Counted from the first letter of the stretch, positions 32,531 through 41,117 are shown. The stretch is 64,000 nt of DNA from Paenibacillus sp. OVF10 (GCA_022836915.1 CP094668.1:5828001-5892000); one strand, 5' to 3'. The notes: generated by a model not told the origin, from the letters alone. Numbers and translations are program-made.

Positions 32531-32971
32531 TTAAACTTCATATAAACTATCTAAAAAGCTATCAAAAGAATCAGATATAAGAAACATATTGCTCATCTTC
32601 TCAGTAGGTTCTATATCATGAAGGAAAATATATATTTTCCCCGCATACTCTTCGCTAGTTCCCAGACAAATTTGATTTCCTCCAGAATCATCACCTATAG
32701 ATATAAATTCGTTTGGGATTTCGCCATATAATGAGTCAAACACACTTGATAACTCATCGTAGGATTCATTGATATCTAGCCCATAAAGTGTGTTGAGAGC
32801 AGTCTCTCCTTCATCATCTGAAATTTTGAAAACATTTGGCTTTACATTACCACCGTTATACTCAAGCAAAAAATCGCGATATTGAACCGGAAGCAAGAAA
32901 GCATATTTTGCTTCAAATTCCTCAATATTTTTTAATTTAATTTTTTTATTTGTGTTATAAATCGTTGCCAT
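32531..32971 (-). CDS. SMI1/KNR4 (SUKH) immunity protein for toxin tip 4
   Basis: 146 residues with YAFLLPVQYRDFLLEYNGG, FISIGDDSGGNQICLG and GKIYIFLHD, the SUKH fold used against nuclease toxins. The ATG, preceded by AAAGGAGAATTACC, lies 40 bases inside the end of the WHH nuclease tip, so the pair is coupled. Confidence 0.88.
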   Translation of the reverse strand: MATIYNTNKKIKLKNIEEFEAKYAFLLPVQYRDFLLEYNGGNVKPNVFKISDDEGETALNTLYGLDINESYDELSSVFDSLYGEIPNEFISIGDDSGGNQICLGTSEEYAGKIYIFLHDIEPTEKMSNMFLISDSFDSFLDSLYEV

Positions 32972-33354
32972 GGTAATTCTCCTTTATAATCATTTTTTCC
33001 GTTAACTGTAGACTGACCACCGATATGTCTAAACTCCCTATGAATATCTTCATCGACAAGAACCATTGTCTTTCCATCTTCATGATGATGCCAAGTGTAC
33101 CCAGTTGGAGGTTGATTTAGTTCAGTAACTGGTGGATCAGAATCCTTATTTAGTCCTGCTTCTAAGTTCGCCTTCTTGGAGTCCGCCTGAGGGTTTTTAG
33201 GAATAGTAATTTCTATTGTTACTGCTGGTTTAATAGTTAGATGGTAAAATGCTGAAAAGTCAGGACACCCATTAGGATAACTAACTGATATTCCATTTTT
33301 GTTAGTATATGTCCATGTTCCATTCCCATCAATTGAGATATGTCCACCTTTATC
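32932..33354 (-). pseudogene. displaced toxin tip 4: WHH-type HNH nuclease
   Basis: Reading the minus strand from 33354 gives about 140 codons with no start: GTWTYTNKNGISVSYPNG, PQADSKKANLEAGLN, then PTGYTWHHHEDGKTMVLVDE, HREFRHIGG and a stop at 32932. TWHHHEDGKTM is the signature of the WHH subgroup of HNH/EndoVII toxins. It overlaps its SMI1 immunity gene. The region lacks a start and is separated from its linker by a stop codon, so it is silent as it stands. Confidence 0.75.
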
Positions 33355-33897
33355 CTACCATTTTTAGGGACAGGTGAAATCATTGGCCTCGTTTCCATTA
33401 CTTCTTATGTCAAATCCGAAAGTTCTCACTTCTTACCTTTACCCGTCTCCTCAGTGCCTTCCGTATTTTCCTTCGGATTTTTTGTATCCTATTCTACCTT
33501 TGGTTTTGGTGGCTTGGGTGGTTTTGTATCGCTTCAGAATTACCCTCCACCTTATTTGGCAGAGATTTCTTCCATGAGTAGCATTTTTTTCTGGTTTCGT
33601 CTTCGATGTCGTGCTACTTTTCGGTGTTGTCGTTGCATTAGGTTCATTCGTTTTCGAAGACGGTGTTATATCTTTTCCTTATATTCCCACCCCTATCTGG
33701 TGCAAGAGTGGCCTCATACTTTGGTTTAGGTAGCTTTAACGAGAAATCAGCATAGTCTTTTGCCTTGTTATCTCCATTCGAACTACAATGTGCATAAAAC
33801 TCCTTTTGTCTATTCCTGTTATGTCTACTACGGAATATGCAAAATTAAGCTCATCTACAGTTGTGAGTAAATTTGAAACGCAAGAAAACTAAGAAAC
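33355..33897 (-). pseudogene. decayed linker and unidentified fragment ahead of tip 4
   Basis: At about 33560-33690 the minus strand reads PSSKTNEPNATTTPKSSTT and TKPEKNAT, the shared linker of the VgrG toxin gene, then SLPNKVEGNSEA as in tip 6. Multiple shifts and a small deletion interrupt it. Further upstream (about 33690-33880) it reads ELNFAYSVVDITGIDK and AHCSSNGDNKAKDYADFS in two frames, vaguely like the N-terminal part of deaminase toxins. No intact gene is present. Confidence 0.5.
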
Positions 33898-34085
33898 AAA
33901 AAAACAGGTCAATTACGGTGGTATCAGACCATAATCAACCTGTTTAATGTAACTAAAAAGTAGATTTCAGAATATAAAATTAGAGCATTTAACTTTCTTA
34001 TAATCTGGAATGGAGAAATCTTCAGACTTTTATTACATGAGTTAAATCATATGGAGTCAATTACCTGACTCATTTGACAGTAACT
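33898..34085 (-). repeat. 190-base repeat, copy B, with class 1 hairpin
   Basis: Hairpin AAACAGGTCAATTACGGTGG / CCATAATCAACCTGTTT (33902-33945), then sequence related to copies at 27471 and 36236 (GAGCATTTAAC, GAAATCTTCAGACTTTTATTACAT). Lies between the YezG-like gene stop and the next toxin cassette. Confidence 0.6.
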
Positions 34086-34118
34086 TTAAAGCTCATACTC
34101 CCACTCATTTTAATGGGT

Positions 34119-34607
34119 TTATATTGGATTATCGGGATACTCTTCTAGATACCTATCTATTAGTTTTCTGCTTTTTTCATCCTCTGGTATGTTACCCAAA
34201 TATTTATATTCCCAAATAAGTAGCTGGTCATCAAAACTATATTTCGTATCAAACCAATTTGTATAATCATAATGAATCTTGAATTTCCCATTCCTATCAA
34301 TAGATAATGTGAAGGAATACCAAGGTTCTTGTTCATTATCTATAAAATTCTTTCTTAGTTTTTCACTCAGTTCAAATAGAACTCTGCCTTTGATTTTATA
34401 TTGATCTTTATAATCATGATAATAAAGAGGGATTTCTAAACTATACTTAAAATTTTCCACATCCTCAGGTGTGTTATAAAAAAAGTATGTCCCGCCCCCG
34501 GTTTCAGAAATTTGTGCATAGTAATGAAATTTTTCCCATTCTTCCGGGATCATTTCATTAACTGTTTCAGCTATTTGATTATATATTTGATTCATCTCTT
34601 TTTCCAT
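34119..34607 (-). CDS. YezG/DUF600-family immunity protein
   Basis: 162 residues from the ATG at 34607; TTG codons at 34613 or 34622 are alternatives because GGAGG lies further upstream. IYNQIAETVNEMIPEEWEKF is the family's N-terminal signature, with SFDDQLLIWEYKYLG and a C-terminal YLEEYPDN. YezG-type proteins neutralise the nuclease tip of YeeF-type toxins. The fragment just upstream ends like a YeeF tip, so this is its cognate immunity gene. Confidence 0.85.
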   Translation of the reverse strand: MEKEMNQIYNQIAETVNEMIPEEWEKFHYYAQISETGGGTYFFYNTPEDVENFKYSLEIPLYYHDYKDQYKIKGRVLFELSEKLRKNFIDNEQEPWYSFTLSIDRNGKFKIHYDYTNWFDTKYSFDDQLLIWEYKYLGNIPEDEKSRKLIDRYLEEYPDNPI

Positions 34608-34618
34608 GCTCAACGAAA

Positions 34619-34908
34619 TCAACCTCCAGCTTGATTTTTAATAGTTTTTTGTACTGGCCTATTTCCTTCAATTTGATAAGTTACTTCAAAGGAATCGGGT
34701 CTCATTGAAGTACCTGAATAAACTGGTTCAATTTTTACAGTAACTTTTTTCGGAGGTATCTCTCTCAACGCATCCGCCCATTTAGACTCCATATTCACCG
34801 CCAGAGCTTTGTTTTGAGCCTGCTGGTTTCTGAGGTCCGGCGGTAGAACCAGGTTTTACCGTAGGCTTCGGAGTTTCGGGTGCTGTCTTCGATATATCCA
34901 TTTCATAA
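34619..34908 (-). pseudogene. displaced toxin tip 3: YeeF-like nuclease end
   Basis: Only the last about 80 codons of a toxin remain: DLRNQQAQNKALAVN, ESKWADALREIPPKKVTVKI, PVYSGTSMRPDSFEVTYQI and a stop next to the YezG gene. This matches the C-terminus of YeeF-type nuclease toxins as I know them. Before it, KTAPETPKPTVKPGS is a Pro/Thr linker joined by an indel near 34850. It starts at the hairpin 34914-34950. Confidence 0.65.
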
Positions 34909-34913
34909 ACATT

Positions 34914-34950
34914 AAAAAACTCACTCCTGACTCATTGTTTGAGTAGGAAT
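34914..34950 (-). terminator. class 2-like cassette-boundary hairpin / terminator
   Basis: CTCCTGACTCA paired with TGAGTAGGA, followed on the minus strand by TTTTTT. Separates the SMI1 gene at 34998 from tip 3. Confidence 0.6.
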
Positions 34951-34997
34951 AAGCCTTTTTAATTATTTTTGTCATATGATTGCATTATAGGAAGAAC

Positions 34998-35472
34998 CTA
35001 TTCTTCTAGCATATCAAGAAAACGATTAACATTATCTGCAATCTTTTCTGTAACTGGGTCATACTCATCTGATTCCTCATTATACCATATACAAACAACT
35101 GGATTGATTTTACTTTCAGTATAGTCTAAACAAACGAAATCTCCTGCAAATAGAGCTGCAATTGGTACTAATTCAGCACCTGTCATATTTCCATCAGAGA
35201 GTATCCTTTCATCCAATTGACTGAAAACAACCTTAATATCATACATACCTTTATCATGCTCGCTTGGCTTGTCCAATAAACAAAGAAAACGATCAACCAC
35301 ATATCTATTCGATTTAAATTCAAAAAATCGAGTTATTGGAATAGATCCATTACTTTTCGATATAAAATCTATAAAATCTTTGGGAAACTCGATTTCAAAA
35401 TTTTCTTCTACACGCTTAATTAAATTACTACCTGGAAGCGGATAAATTATACTTTTTTTGTATTTCCAACAT
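34998..35472 (-). CDS. SMI1/KNR4 (SUKH) immunity protein for toxin tip 2
   Basis: SUKH protein with FEIEFPKDFIDFISKSNGS, GDFVCLDYTE and VVCIWYNEES. Two starts are possible. The open frame allows an ATG at 35519 with GGAGGAAGAACAA, overlapping the toxin end by about 30 bases. Adding one A to the A run near 35455 would instead give MLEIQKKSIIYPLPG from an ATG at 35472 with AGAGGTGAAAT, matching the length of the orphan relative at 26031-26504. I favour the second. Confidence 0.82.
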
Positions 35473-35487
35473 ATTTCACCTCTCAAA

Positions 35488-36222
35488 TTAATGTCTTGGG
35501 GCATCTGCCCAGTGTCCATTTGTTCTTCCTCCATTATGCTTTGTAATATTATGAATACCAAAAGGTACAAGTTGCATCAAACCACTTTCTTCATTATGTT
35601 CCAAGTTGTTCCTTCTGGCTGTACTTTATTTGGTAATCTATCATTCAACCATTTGAATTGTACAGCATCTGTTGCCTTCCAAAGGTCCTTTGGTAATACA
35701 TCTTCATGCAATACTGCACCTGCTCTTTTAAAGTCTGCATATCCAAATTTCAATCCTGGAATCTTCTTCACTTGAATCGTAGGAATATCAGAATGTAATT
35801 CTAAGGCTCTCTGTTTAATCATACTTCTTTGGTCTGAATTTAATTTACCAACAAAGTCATCTTGCCATGACCACACTTTATTTAATTTTACAATATCCCC
35901 ATATATTAAAGCATAATCATCAAGAACCTCATTAAATTTTTTATTACCTTTTGCAAAATCTTTTATGTTTTCAAGGTTAGCTGTCCTGTCAACACTGCCA
36001 CTATTACCCGTTCCCTCTGTACCTTTCGGACTCTCCTGCGGTTTCTCCGGTTCGGATGATTTAGGTGGTTTCGTATCGGCTTGCAGTTTACCTTCGTCCT
36101 TTTTCTTCGTTGGTGGTTTCCAGGTATTCACTTCATTCGGTGTTTCTTTTTTCTGGATTCGTCTTTGGTGTCGTACTTGGTTTCGACGTTGTCGTTAAAT
36201 TTCCTTTTCCTTCATTCTTTTT
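35488..36222 (-). pseudogene. displaced toxin tip 2: HNH-type nuclease
   Basis: Begins in the shared linker (TTTSKPSTTPKTNPEK, then PNEVNTWKPP), continues through KPPKSSEPEKPQE and a domain with KVWSWQDDFVGKLN and KFGYADFKRAGA, and after an A-run shift near 35605 ends HNEESGLMQLVPFGIHNITK, HNGGRTNGHWADAPRH, stop at 35488. MQLVP..IH..HNGG is an HNH toxin ending. It is followed by an SMI1 immunity gene, the usual partner of HNH toxins. No start codon or spike domain, so it is a stored or abandoned tip. Confidence 0.72.
35577..36131 (-). CDS. open reading frame of toxin tip 2
   Basis: 184-residue open segment of the cassette above. It starts at MNTWKPP inside the linker and stops early at an indel, losing the HNH end. 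The N-terminal third repeats residues of the main VgrG toxin linker (37670-37960) almost word for word. Confidence 0.55.
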   Translation of the reverse strand: MNTWKPPTKKKDEGKLQADTKPPKSSEPEKPQESPKGTEGTGNSGSVDRTANLENIKDFAKGNKKFNEVLDDYALIYGDIVKLNKVWSWQDDFVGKLNSDQRSMIKQRALELHSDIPTIQVKKIPGLKFGYADFKRAGAVLHEDVLPKDLWKATDAVQFKWLNDRLPNKVQPEGTTWNIMKKVV

Positions 36223-36235
36223 CCAAGAACATAAC

Positions 36236-36406
36236 AAAAAACAGATCAATTATGGTGGTATCTGACCATAATCGACCTGTTCAATGTAACGGAATAGCGT
36301 TATTTAGGTTATAAAATCAAAGCATTTGATGTGCGTACCAACGGAATGTAGAAATCTTTATACAAGTATTACATTGGTTAAGTCTACTTGAAATCAGCCG
36401 CCCGAC
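36236..36406 (-). repeat. 190-base repeat, copy C, with class 1 hairpin
   Basis: Hairpin AACAGATCAATTATGGTGG / CCATAATCGACCTGTT (36239-36282) plus flanking bases (GCGTTATTTAGG, CTTTATACAAGTATTACAT) shared with copies at 27471 and 33898. It marks the end of the live VgrG-toxin-immunity cassette. Confidence 0.65.
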
Positions 36407-36796
36407 TTATTCGGCACTGGGTGGGGATAAATCGTATTCTAAATATTCCTCATCCCATTTGAGAACATGATCTTCTACCGCCACATACCATTCAGTATTC
36501 AAAACAGTACATCGTATTTGTGACAGTAAAGCAGTCCAATGCTGAACACCTTCCCAGATTGCATCATCCATGTTATCAGGTAACTGTGTAGAACCTTCAA
36601 AAATAATCTCCGGATCAGACGAATCTTTCAGATCATATACATCAAAACCAGTCCAATTGTATCCTTCTCCTGTATTGTTGAATTTTTCAATTTCTTGTTG
36701 TACCGAATACTCGGAAATCAATTTCTTTATAAGGTCTCCTTCGACATCTGTTAATGATTCCTTTCGTTTTGCTGAGTAATATATTGAAATCGCCAT
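36407..36796 (-). CDS. small acidic protein, probable second immunity protein
   Basis: 129 residues, strongly acidic: ISIYYSAKRKESLTDVEGD at the start, EGVQHWTALLSQIR and EYDLSPPSAE near the end. Not recognised. It lies 27 bases after the predicted immunity gene of the live VgrG toxin and before the boundary hairpin, so an immunity or accessory role is inferred from position. Confidence 0.65.
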   Translation of the reverse strand: MAISIYYSAKRKESLTDVEGDLIKKLISEYSVQQEIEKFNNTGEGYNWTGFDVYDLKDSSDPEIIFEGSTQLPDNMDDAIWEGVQHWTALLSQIRCTVLNTEWYVAVEDHVLKWDEEYLEYDLSPPSAE

Positions 36797-36822
36797 GCTA
36801 CAAACCTCTCAATCGTTTTTCA

Positions 36823-37269
36823 TTAGTGCATATACTCTCGTTTAAAGTCTTCATAAATTAAAAATGCATCAGCTAATAATTCTTTCAATTCTTCGTAATT
36901 ACGGAATATCGGCTTCCTTACTTTATCATTTTCCAGACCATCTAGTTGTTCTTTTAATATTCCCCATGTCCCACCAATCTTAAGTTCGGAATTTTCCCAT
37001 AGAGACCATATAAATTCAGCTACACCATATTTTAAAGAAATAACGTATTGAAACTTATAATTATTCTGTGTTTCTGTAATCTTAAAAAACTTTTCCTTCT
37101 TATTAAACGAGGACTCGTACCCTAATTCACTAATAATTTTTACTACTTGGTTACTTTCATAGTCTTCGAAACTTTCACTAACATTAAATTGATACTTTGT
37201 GGCTAGATTCTTATACCTTTCAATAAATTTTATCTTCTCAAAAGTGTATTTGGTATGTTTATCTATCAT
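36823..37269 (-). CDS. predicted immunity protein for the VgrG-borne nuclease tip
   Basis: 148 residues directly after the toxin stop (37272). Features: YTFEKIKFIERYKNLATKYQ, SESFEDYESNQVVKII, ELKIGGTWGILKEQLDG and a helical C-terminus YEELKELLADAFLIYEDFK. No signal or membrane segment, as expected for a cytosolic nuclease antidote. The family was not recognised by name. Confidence 0.72.
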   Translation of the reverse strand: MIDKHTKYTFEKIKFIERYKNLATKYQFNVSESFEDYESNQVVKIISELGYESSFNKKEKFFKITETQNNYKFQYVISLKYGVAEFIWSLWENSELKIGGTWGILKEQLDGLENDKVRKPIFRNYEELKELLADAFLIYEDFKREYMH

Positions 37270-37271
37270 AT

Positions 37272-37703
37272 TTACTCCTCCCTAAATCTGATTTCGATCC
37301 CATATTTATTCTTTGCCAAATCAATGTAATCTTGTATCCCTGAAAAGTTCTTATTAGACGCAGGAATCTCAAGTATTTGTTTTCCCTTAAGTGGTTGACC
37401 GTCAATTGGAGGTTTAAAATCAGCGTATTTATCTGTTCTAATTATTGTTCCCGGCTCGTACTTCACCTTCATTTCCTTTAAATAACTCTCAAATGTAGAT
37501 AACTCAATATCTGCTAAATCAGTCGCTTTTCTTGATACTATCTCGCCTTTTATAGGATCGTATGAATCCAAACGTTTTCCATTACTCAAATGTACTTCAT
37601 TACATGGATACCATTCTTCCACAACTGACTTTTTATTGAATGCATTGCCTCTAGCCATTGGCGAATCATTCAACCAGTAATCTCTGGCCTTTTTCCACTC
37701 CAA
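37272..37703 (-). CDS. C-terminal nuclease tip of the VgrG toxin
   Basis: The in-frame last 140 residues of the gene: RLEWKKARDYWLNDSPMARG, FNKKSVVEEWYPCNEVHLSN, KRLDSYDPIKGEIVSRKATD and DYIDLAKNKYGIEIRF. Recurrent as a C-terminal tip of LXG and WapA-type toxins. The acidic D, E and QILEIP positions could form a PD-(D/E)xK site, which is inference. Confidence 0.7.
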   Translation of the reverse strand: MEWKKARDYWLNDSPMARGNAFNKKSVVEEWYPCNEVHLSNGKRLDSYDPIKGEIVSRKATDLADIELSTFESYLKEMKVKYEPGTIIRTDKYADFKPPIDGQPLKGKQILEIPASNKNFSGIQDYIDLAKNKYGIEIRFREE

Positions 37704-40665
37704 CCGATCTCGTGGTGGTTTCCCTCTTTAGATTTACGAGCAAGATACTTTTGATAATCCGATTCTAACTTAGAATCTTTAAACTTTCCATTGGAAGACA
37801 GTAAATCTTTACCCATCCCCTCAGTGCCTTCCAGTTTATCCTTCGGTTTGTTTGTATTCTCCTCTGGTTTCTCCGATTCGGATGATTTAGGCGGTTTCGT
37901 GTCGGCTGGTGGTTTTACCTCGTCCTTTTTCTTCGTTGAAGACGGCTTCCACGTATTCACTTCATTCGGTGTTTCATTTTTTCTGGTTTCGTCTTTGGTG
38001 TCGTGCTTGGTTTCGACGTTGTCGTTGAATTTCCTTCATTCTTTTTCGAAGAAGGTGAACTACCCGAACTTGTTTTCGACTTCGGTGGGTTCTCTACAGG
38101 CTTAGAGGTTGATCCGCCCCCACTGTTTGCTGTCTTTCCATTCACTGAAGCCGTCTCACCTGTTTTGTTCGTCTTATTATTGCTCCAATGACTCCTCCAC
38201 CAGACACGATCCCCATCTTCTGACTGTCTTCCCAATACTTTCGGACAAATGTCTTCACTTTGGGCACGATGGACGAAGACGGGCTCGTGTTCACTTTGGG
38301 CGTCGTTGTTCCACTTGCCTGCGGGATGGACCGTCTCAGGCCTACAGAACCGCCTGCCGAACCTCCCTTGCCCTTAAAATTAATTTGAGTATCCAGGCCT
38401 TTCAGCGTCGCATCATATTGATAATATCCATCCCATAGTTCAGCAAAGGCTTCATCGCTCATGGGGGCCTTTAGCCTACATGATAGATACTTCATCTCCT
38501 CAACACTTAGCCCTTGTGCCTTCCAATAATCATAACTCCCTAGTTCCTCTACCGTGATATGAGGCCTGCCAATATCGAAGGTAATATTCGCAAAATGAGG
38601 CCCTACGAAAAGAATATCGTATTCCTCCGGGTTTTCCATCACTTTATTGTAATAATCCAGCGAACTTTTCAGTTCCTGATCCGCCTGTTGTTTCGTCCAT
38701 TTCTCTCGAATATAAGCTGGAATATCATAGTATGTGGCACTAATTTCCTGATGCTGCTGATGCAATTTCTTGAGTAGATCAATGGGGAAGTCGATGTGGT
38801 CAGCTCTTTGGCGGCCGTCAGCATTTTACCCAACATCGTCCATTTCGCTTCGTTCTCCTGCTGTTGCAGTTCAGCAAATCCATTCGTAAATCGGTCCAGC
38901 AAATTCAGAGCCGAAGGCTTGAAGGAGCCTATCTTCGGCACGCTCGCGATCAGACCCGTGGCAACGGCAGCAATGCCTACGCCGAAGGCTGTCTGGGCAG
39001 CAATCCCCCTAGAGCTCCCAGGATCGGAATCATAGCAGTGATGGCCAACGCAGCTCCAGCCAACGATCCATCTTTCGGGTTCGTCGTTGATGCCTGCGTC
39101 ACTCCAGCAGCCTCTGCGGCTGCTGCGGCCTGAGCTGCTTCGTACTCCTTAATCGGCATCAGCGGTGGCTCCGGCTCCGCAGGCAGATCCGCCACATGAA
39201 CAGGTGCTTTGTTGCTTCCCTCCTGTTGCAATAGACCTGCTCGTACGTTGGCCTCTCCGTCCAAAATGAAGCTACCACCCCCGCCAAGCAGCCAAATCGC
39301 TTCTGGTGCTGTGGCTTCGATCTGTCCGGCCGCAAGCAGGATATTGCTGCCTTGAATGGACAGATTGCCTGGACTATTCAATACGATCCCCTGATCATTC
39401 AAGGTAATCGTCAACCCGGATCCAGATTGCAGTGTAACCTCCTCAGGCGACATCCCGATAGAGCTTCCGGCAGGATGCCCCCAGACTTTATGCTCTGTCC
39501 CTCCGTTAGTGGAACGTTTACCCTCAGAGATAGAATGACGAATGTACGCTCCGGATTCCAGACTACTTGGAAAATATAATTCCACCTGATCCCCGATCTC
39601 CGGCATCATGTATAATCCGCTATGCCCTTCCGCAGCATAAACTGGCGCGACCGGATAGGGGCAGGCGGAGCCTTGCGTCATCGGGCCCTCATCCATGGGT
39701 AATTTGATCTGAATGTGATCATGAATCACGCGGACCACCTCGCCGTACAGCGATAACCCAATCAGGTCCGATAGGTTGCATCTAGGTACACGAATATGGT
39801 CTTCGAGTACCATGCGGTATGTCGTCATGAGCAACCCGGATTCCAGTCGCGAATGGGCATACACCACGGTCAGCTCTCTGCCATCCGGAAGTTCGACCTT
39901 GTCTCCCAACGCATAGGTCTCGACACTTTCCACCGTATATTGCAATACGCCTTGCGATCCCTTGGGACCCTGAATGATATATCGATCTTCCATTCCGGAG
40001 CTAAGCCAATCAATTCCGGCCAGCTCCTTACGAACCTGATAAGCTTGGTCTTCTGGCCATTTCCACAACTTACCTGCGGGCAAACCGATATACAGTTTGG
40101 GTGATGCCGCTGTGATTTCGGGGACCAGCACTGTACCGAATCGCGAGGCAAGCCTGCGTAGGAACATCCAATCGGTCTCTTTATATTGTAATACAAGTCC
40201 GCTCAATGAGGTATTTCCAGTAACCTGATCCATGACATCCGAATAGCGGTAAGAATTCATAATGAATTGAATGAGTTCTTTGAACGTCCACCCTCTGTTT
40301 TGAAAGGCTCGTTCCTCAATTCGCATATCCATTTGATAGGAGTTGGACAAGGCTTCAAGTTCGAATCGATAGACCCCTCCCGACAAATGAACCGAGAGCG
40401 ATGTCATTACGCCATGGAAGAGTCTCCTCACTGATCTACCATTTTCATCGACTTGTCTGAGTACGATAGATTCCCCTTCAGCCTGAACTTGAAGAATGCC
40501 CGGCCCATCCTCTTCCGGAATTATACCGCTGACGTAGAGTTTCGCATGCTCGTTCACTTGGCGGGTAATTTGCACGCCTTCTAACCACTGTGCACGATAA
40601 GGCCAATATAGACGTATTTGCTCATAGCCGATCTGGTCGAGTTTCTTCTCCGTAATTTCATTCAT
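37272..40665 (-). CDS. VgrG-like spike with C-terminal toxin (whole gene, interrupted)
   Basis: About 1,130 residues after repair. Residues 1-450 are the gp27/gp5-like spike (KETDWMFLRRLASRFGT, YMMPEIGDQVELYFPS), then a beta-rich end, PAEPEPPLMPIKEY, a hydrophobic segment (AALAITAMIPILGALGG), the SFKPSALNLLDRFTNGFAEL pre-toxin domain, low-complexity linkers ending KPEKNETPNEVNTWK, and a tip with ARGNAFNKKSVVEEWYPCNE, KRLDSYDP, EIVSRKATDL and KGKQILEIP. That tip matches a DNase-type polymorphic toxin of Bacillota, probably a restriction-endonuclease fold. Breaks near 39005, 38785, 38195, 37990 and 37720. ATG at 40665 is close behind DUF4280. Confidence 0.8.
38142..38765 (-). CDS. pre-toxin domain fragment of the VgrG toxin gene
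   Basis: Contains ISATYYDIPAYIREKW, ITVEELGSYDYWKAQGLS and MSDEAFAELWDGYYQ, aligned with the equivalent domain in the truncated copy at 30258-30845. Probably a trafficking or adaptor region between spike and toxin. Part of 37272-40665. Confidence 0.6.
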   Translation of the reverse strand: MHQQHQEISATYYDIPAYIREKWTKQQADQELKSSLDYYNKVMENPEEYDILFVGPHFANITFDIGRPHITVEELGSYDYWKAQGLSVEEMKYLSCRLKAPMSDEAFAELWDGYYQYDATLKGLDTQINFKGKGGSAGGSVGLRRSIPQASGTTTPKVNTSPSSSIVPKVKTFVRKYWEDSQKMGIVSGGGVIGAIIRRTKQVRRLQ

Positions 40666-40671
40666 CGTCAA
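38977..40671 (-). CDS. VgrG-like spike portion of the toxin gene
   Basis: Open 564-residue part: spike with LRRLASRFGTVLVPEI, DYIRVPRC-like OB region and GDQVELYFPSSLESGAYIRHS, a Gly/Ser-rich beta-helix needle, the PAEPEPP linker and Ala-rich helix EYEAAQAAAAAEAAG. It ends at an indel in a run of five G near 39010; six G restore GALGGIAAQTAFGVGIAA. Confidence 0.85.
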   Translation of the reverse strand: MTMNEITEKKLDQIGYEQIRLYWPYRAQWLEGVQITRQVNEHAKLYVSGIIPEEDGPGILQVQAEGESIVLRQVDENGRSVRRLFHGVMTSLSVHLSGGVYRFELEALSNSYQMDMRIEERAFQNRGWTFKELIQFIMNSYRYSDVMDQVTGNTSLSGLVLQYKETDWMFLRRLASRFGTVLVPEITAASPKLYIGLPAGKLWKWPEDQAYQVRKELAGIDWLSSGMEDRYIIQGPKGSQGVLQYTVESVETYALGDKVELPDGRELTVVYAHSRLESGLLMTTYRMVLEDHIRVPRCNLSDLIGLSLYGEVVRVIHDHIQIKLPMDEGPMTQGSACPYPVAPVYAAEGHSGLYMMPEIGDQVELYFPSSLESGAYIRHSISEGKRSTNGGTEHKVWGHPAGSSIGMSPEEVTLQSGSGLTITLNDQGIVLNSPGNLSIQGSNILLAAGQIEATAPEAIWLLGGGGSFILDGEANVRAGLLQQEGSNKAPVHVADLPAEPEPPLMPIKEYEAAQAAAAAEAAGVTQASTTNPKDGSLAGAALAITAMIPILGALGGLLPRQPSA

Positions 40672-41105
40672 AAGTCCAATTGCTGTCCGTCATTCTCTAT
40701 GACGATATCTCCGCCATACAGACACTTGTGCGTACAGTGACTGAGCAGTGCAGCTTTCCCTTCCACCTTGGTATCTCCCTTTCCATGAAGCCAAGGCATG
40801 GTCAGCACGGGAACACAAGGCGCTTTCTTAACCCCATAGATGTCAACCATCGTGCTTGCCGCTACTGCTGGATTAGCTGGATTGGAACAGTTACCGAATG
40901 ATCCAATATGAATACCTGGAACATAATCCTCGACAGTCATCTTCGCCTTCCCCTTGATATATACGCCATGACTGAATGGTATCTTCAATCGTGTACGCTG
41001 CGTCCCGCAATTGCATTTAAGTATTGCTCCTGCAACGACATAGCTTTTAGAGGCTTCTCCAGCCGTATGAATCTGGGCATCATGATCTTGACTTTGCGCC
41101 ATCAT
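40668..41105 (-). CDS. DUF4280 PAAR-like spike-tip protein
   Basis: 145 residues. The DUF4280 pattern is clear: YVVAGAILKCNCGT, FGNCSNPANP, APCVPVLTMPWLHGKG, HCTHKCLYGGDI. Conserved Cys and Gly/Pro turns give a PAAR-like cone that caps a VgrG trimer. It sits directly ahead of the toxin-bearing VgrG and overlaps its likely start, which suits a spike and tip made together. Confidence 0.88.
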   Translation of the reverse strand: MMAQSQDHDAQIHTAGEASKSYVVAGAILKCNCGTQRTRLKIPFSHGVYIKGKAKMTVEDYVPGIHIGSFGNCSNPANPAVAASTMVDIYGVKKAPCVPVLTMPWLHGKGDTKVEGKAALLSHCTHKCLYGGDIVIENDGQQLDF

Positions 41106-41117
41106 AACCTCTCCTTT

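Noticed and set aside
27471-36406. CRISPR array
   Set aside because: Repeats are few, long, unequally spaced and separated by genes.
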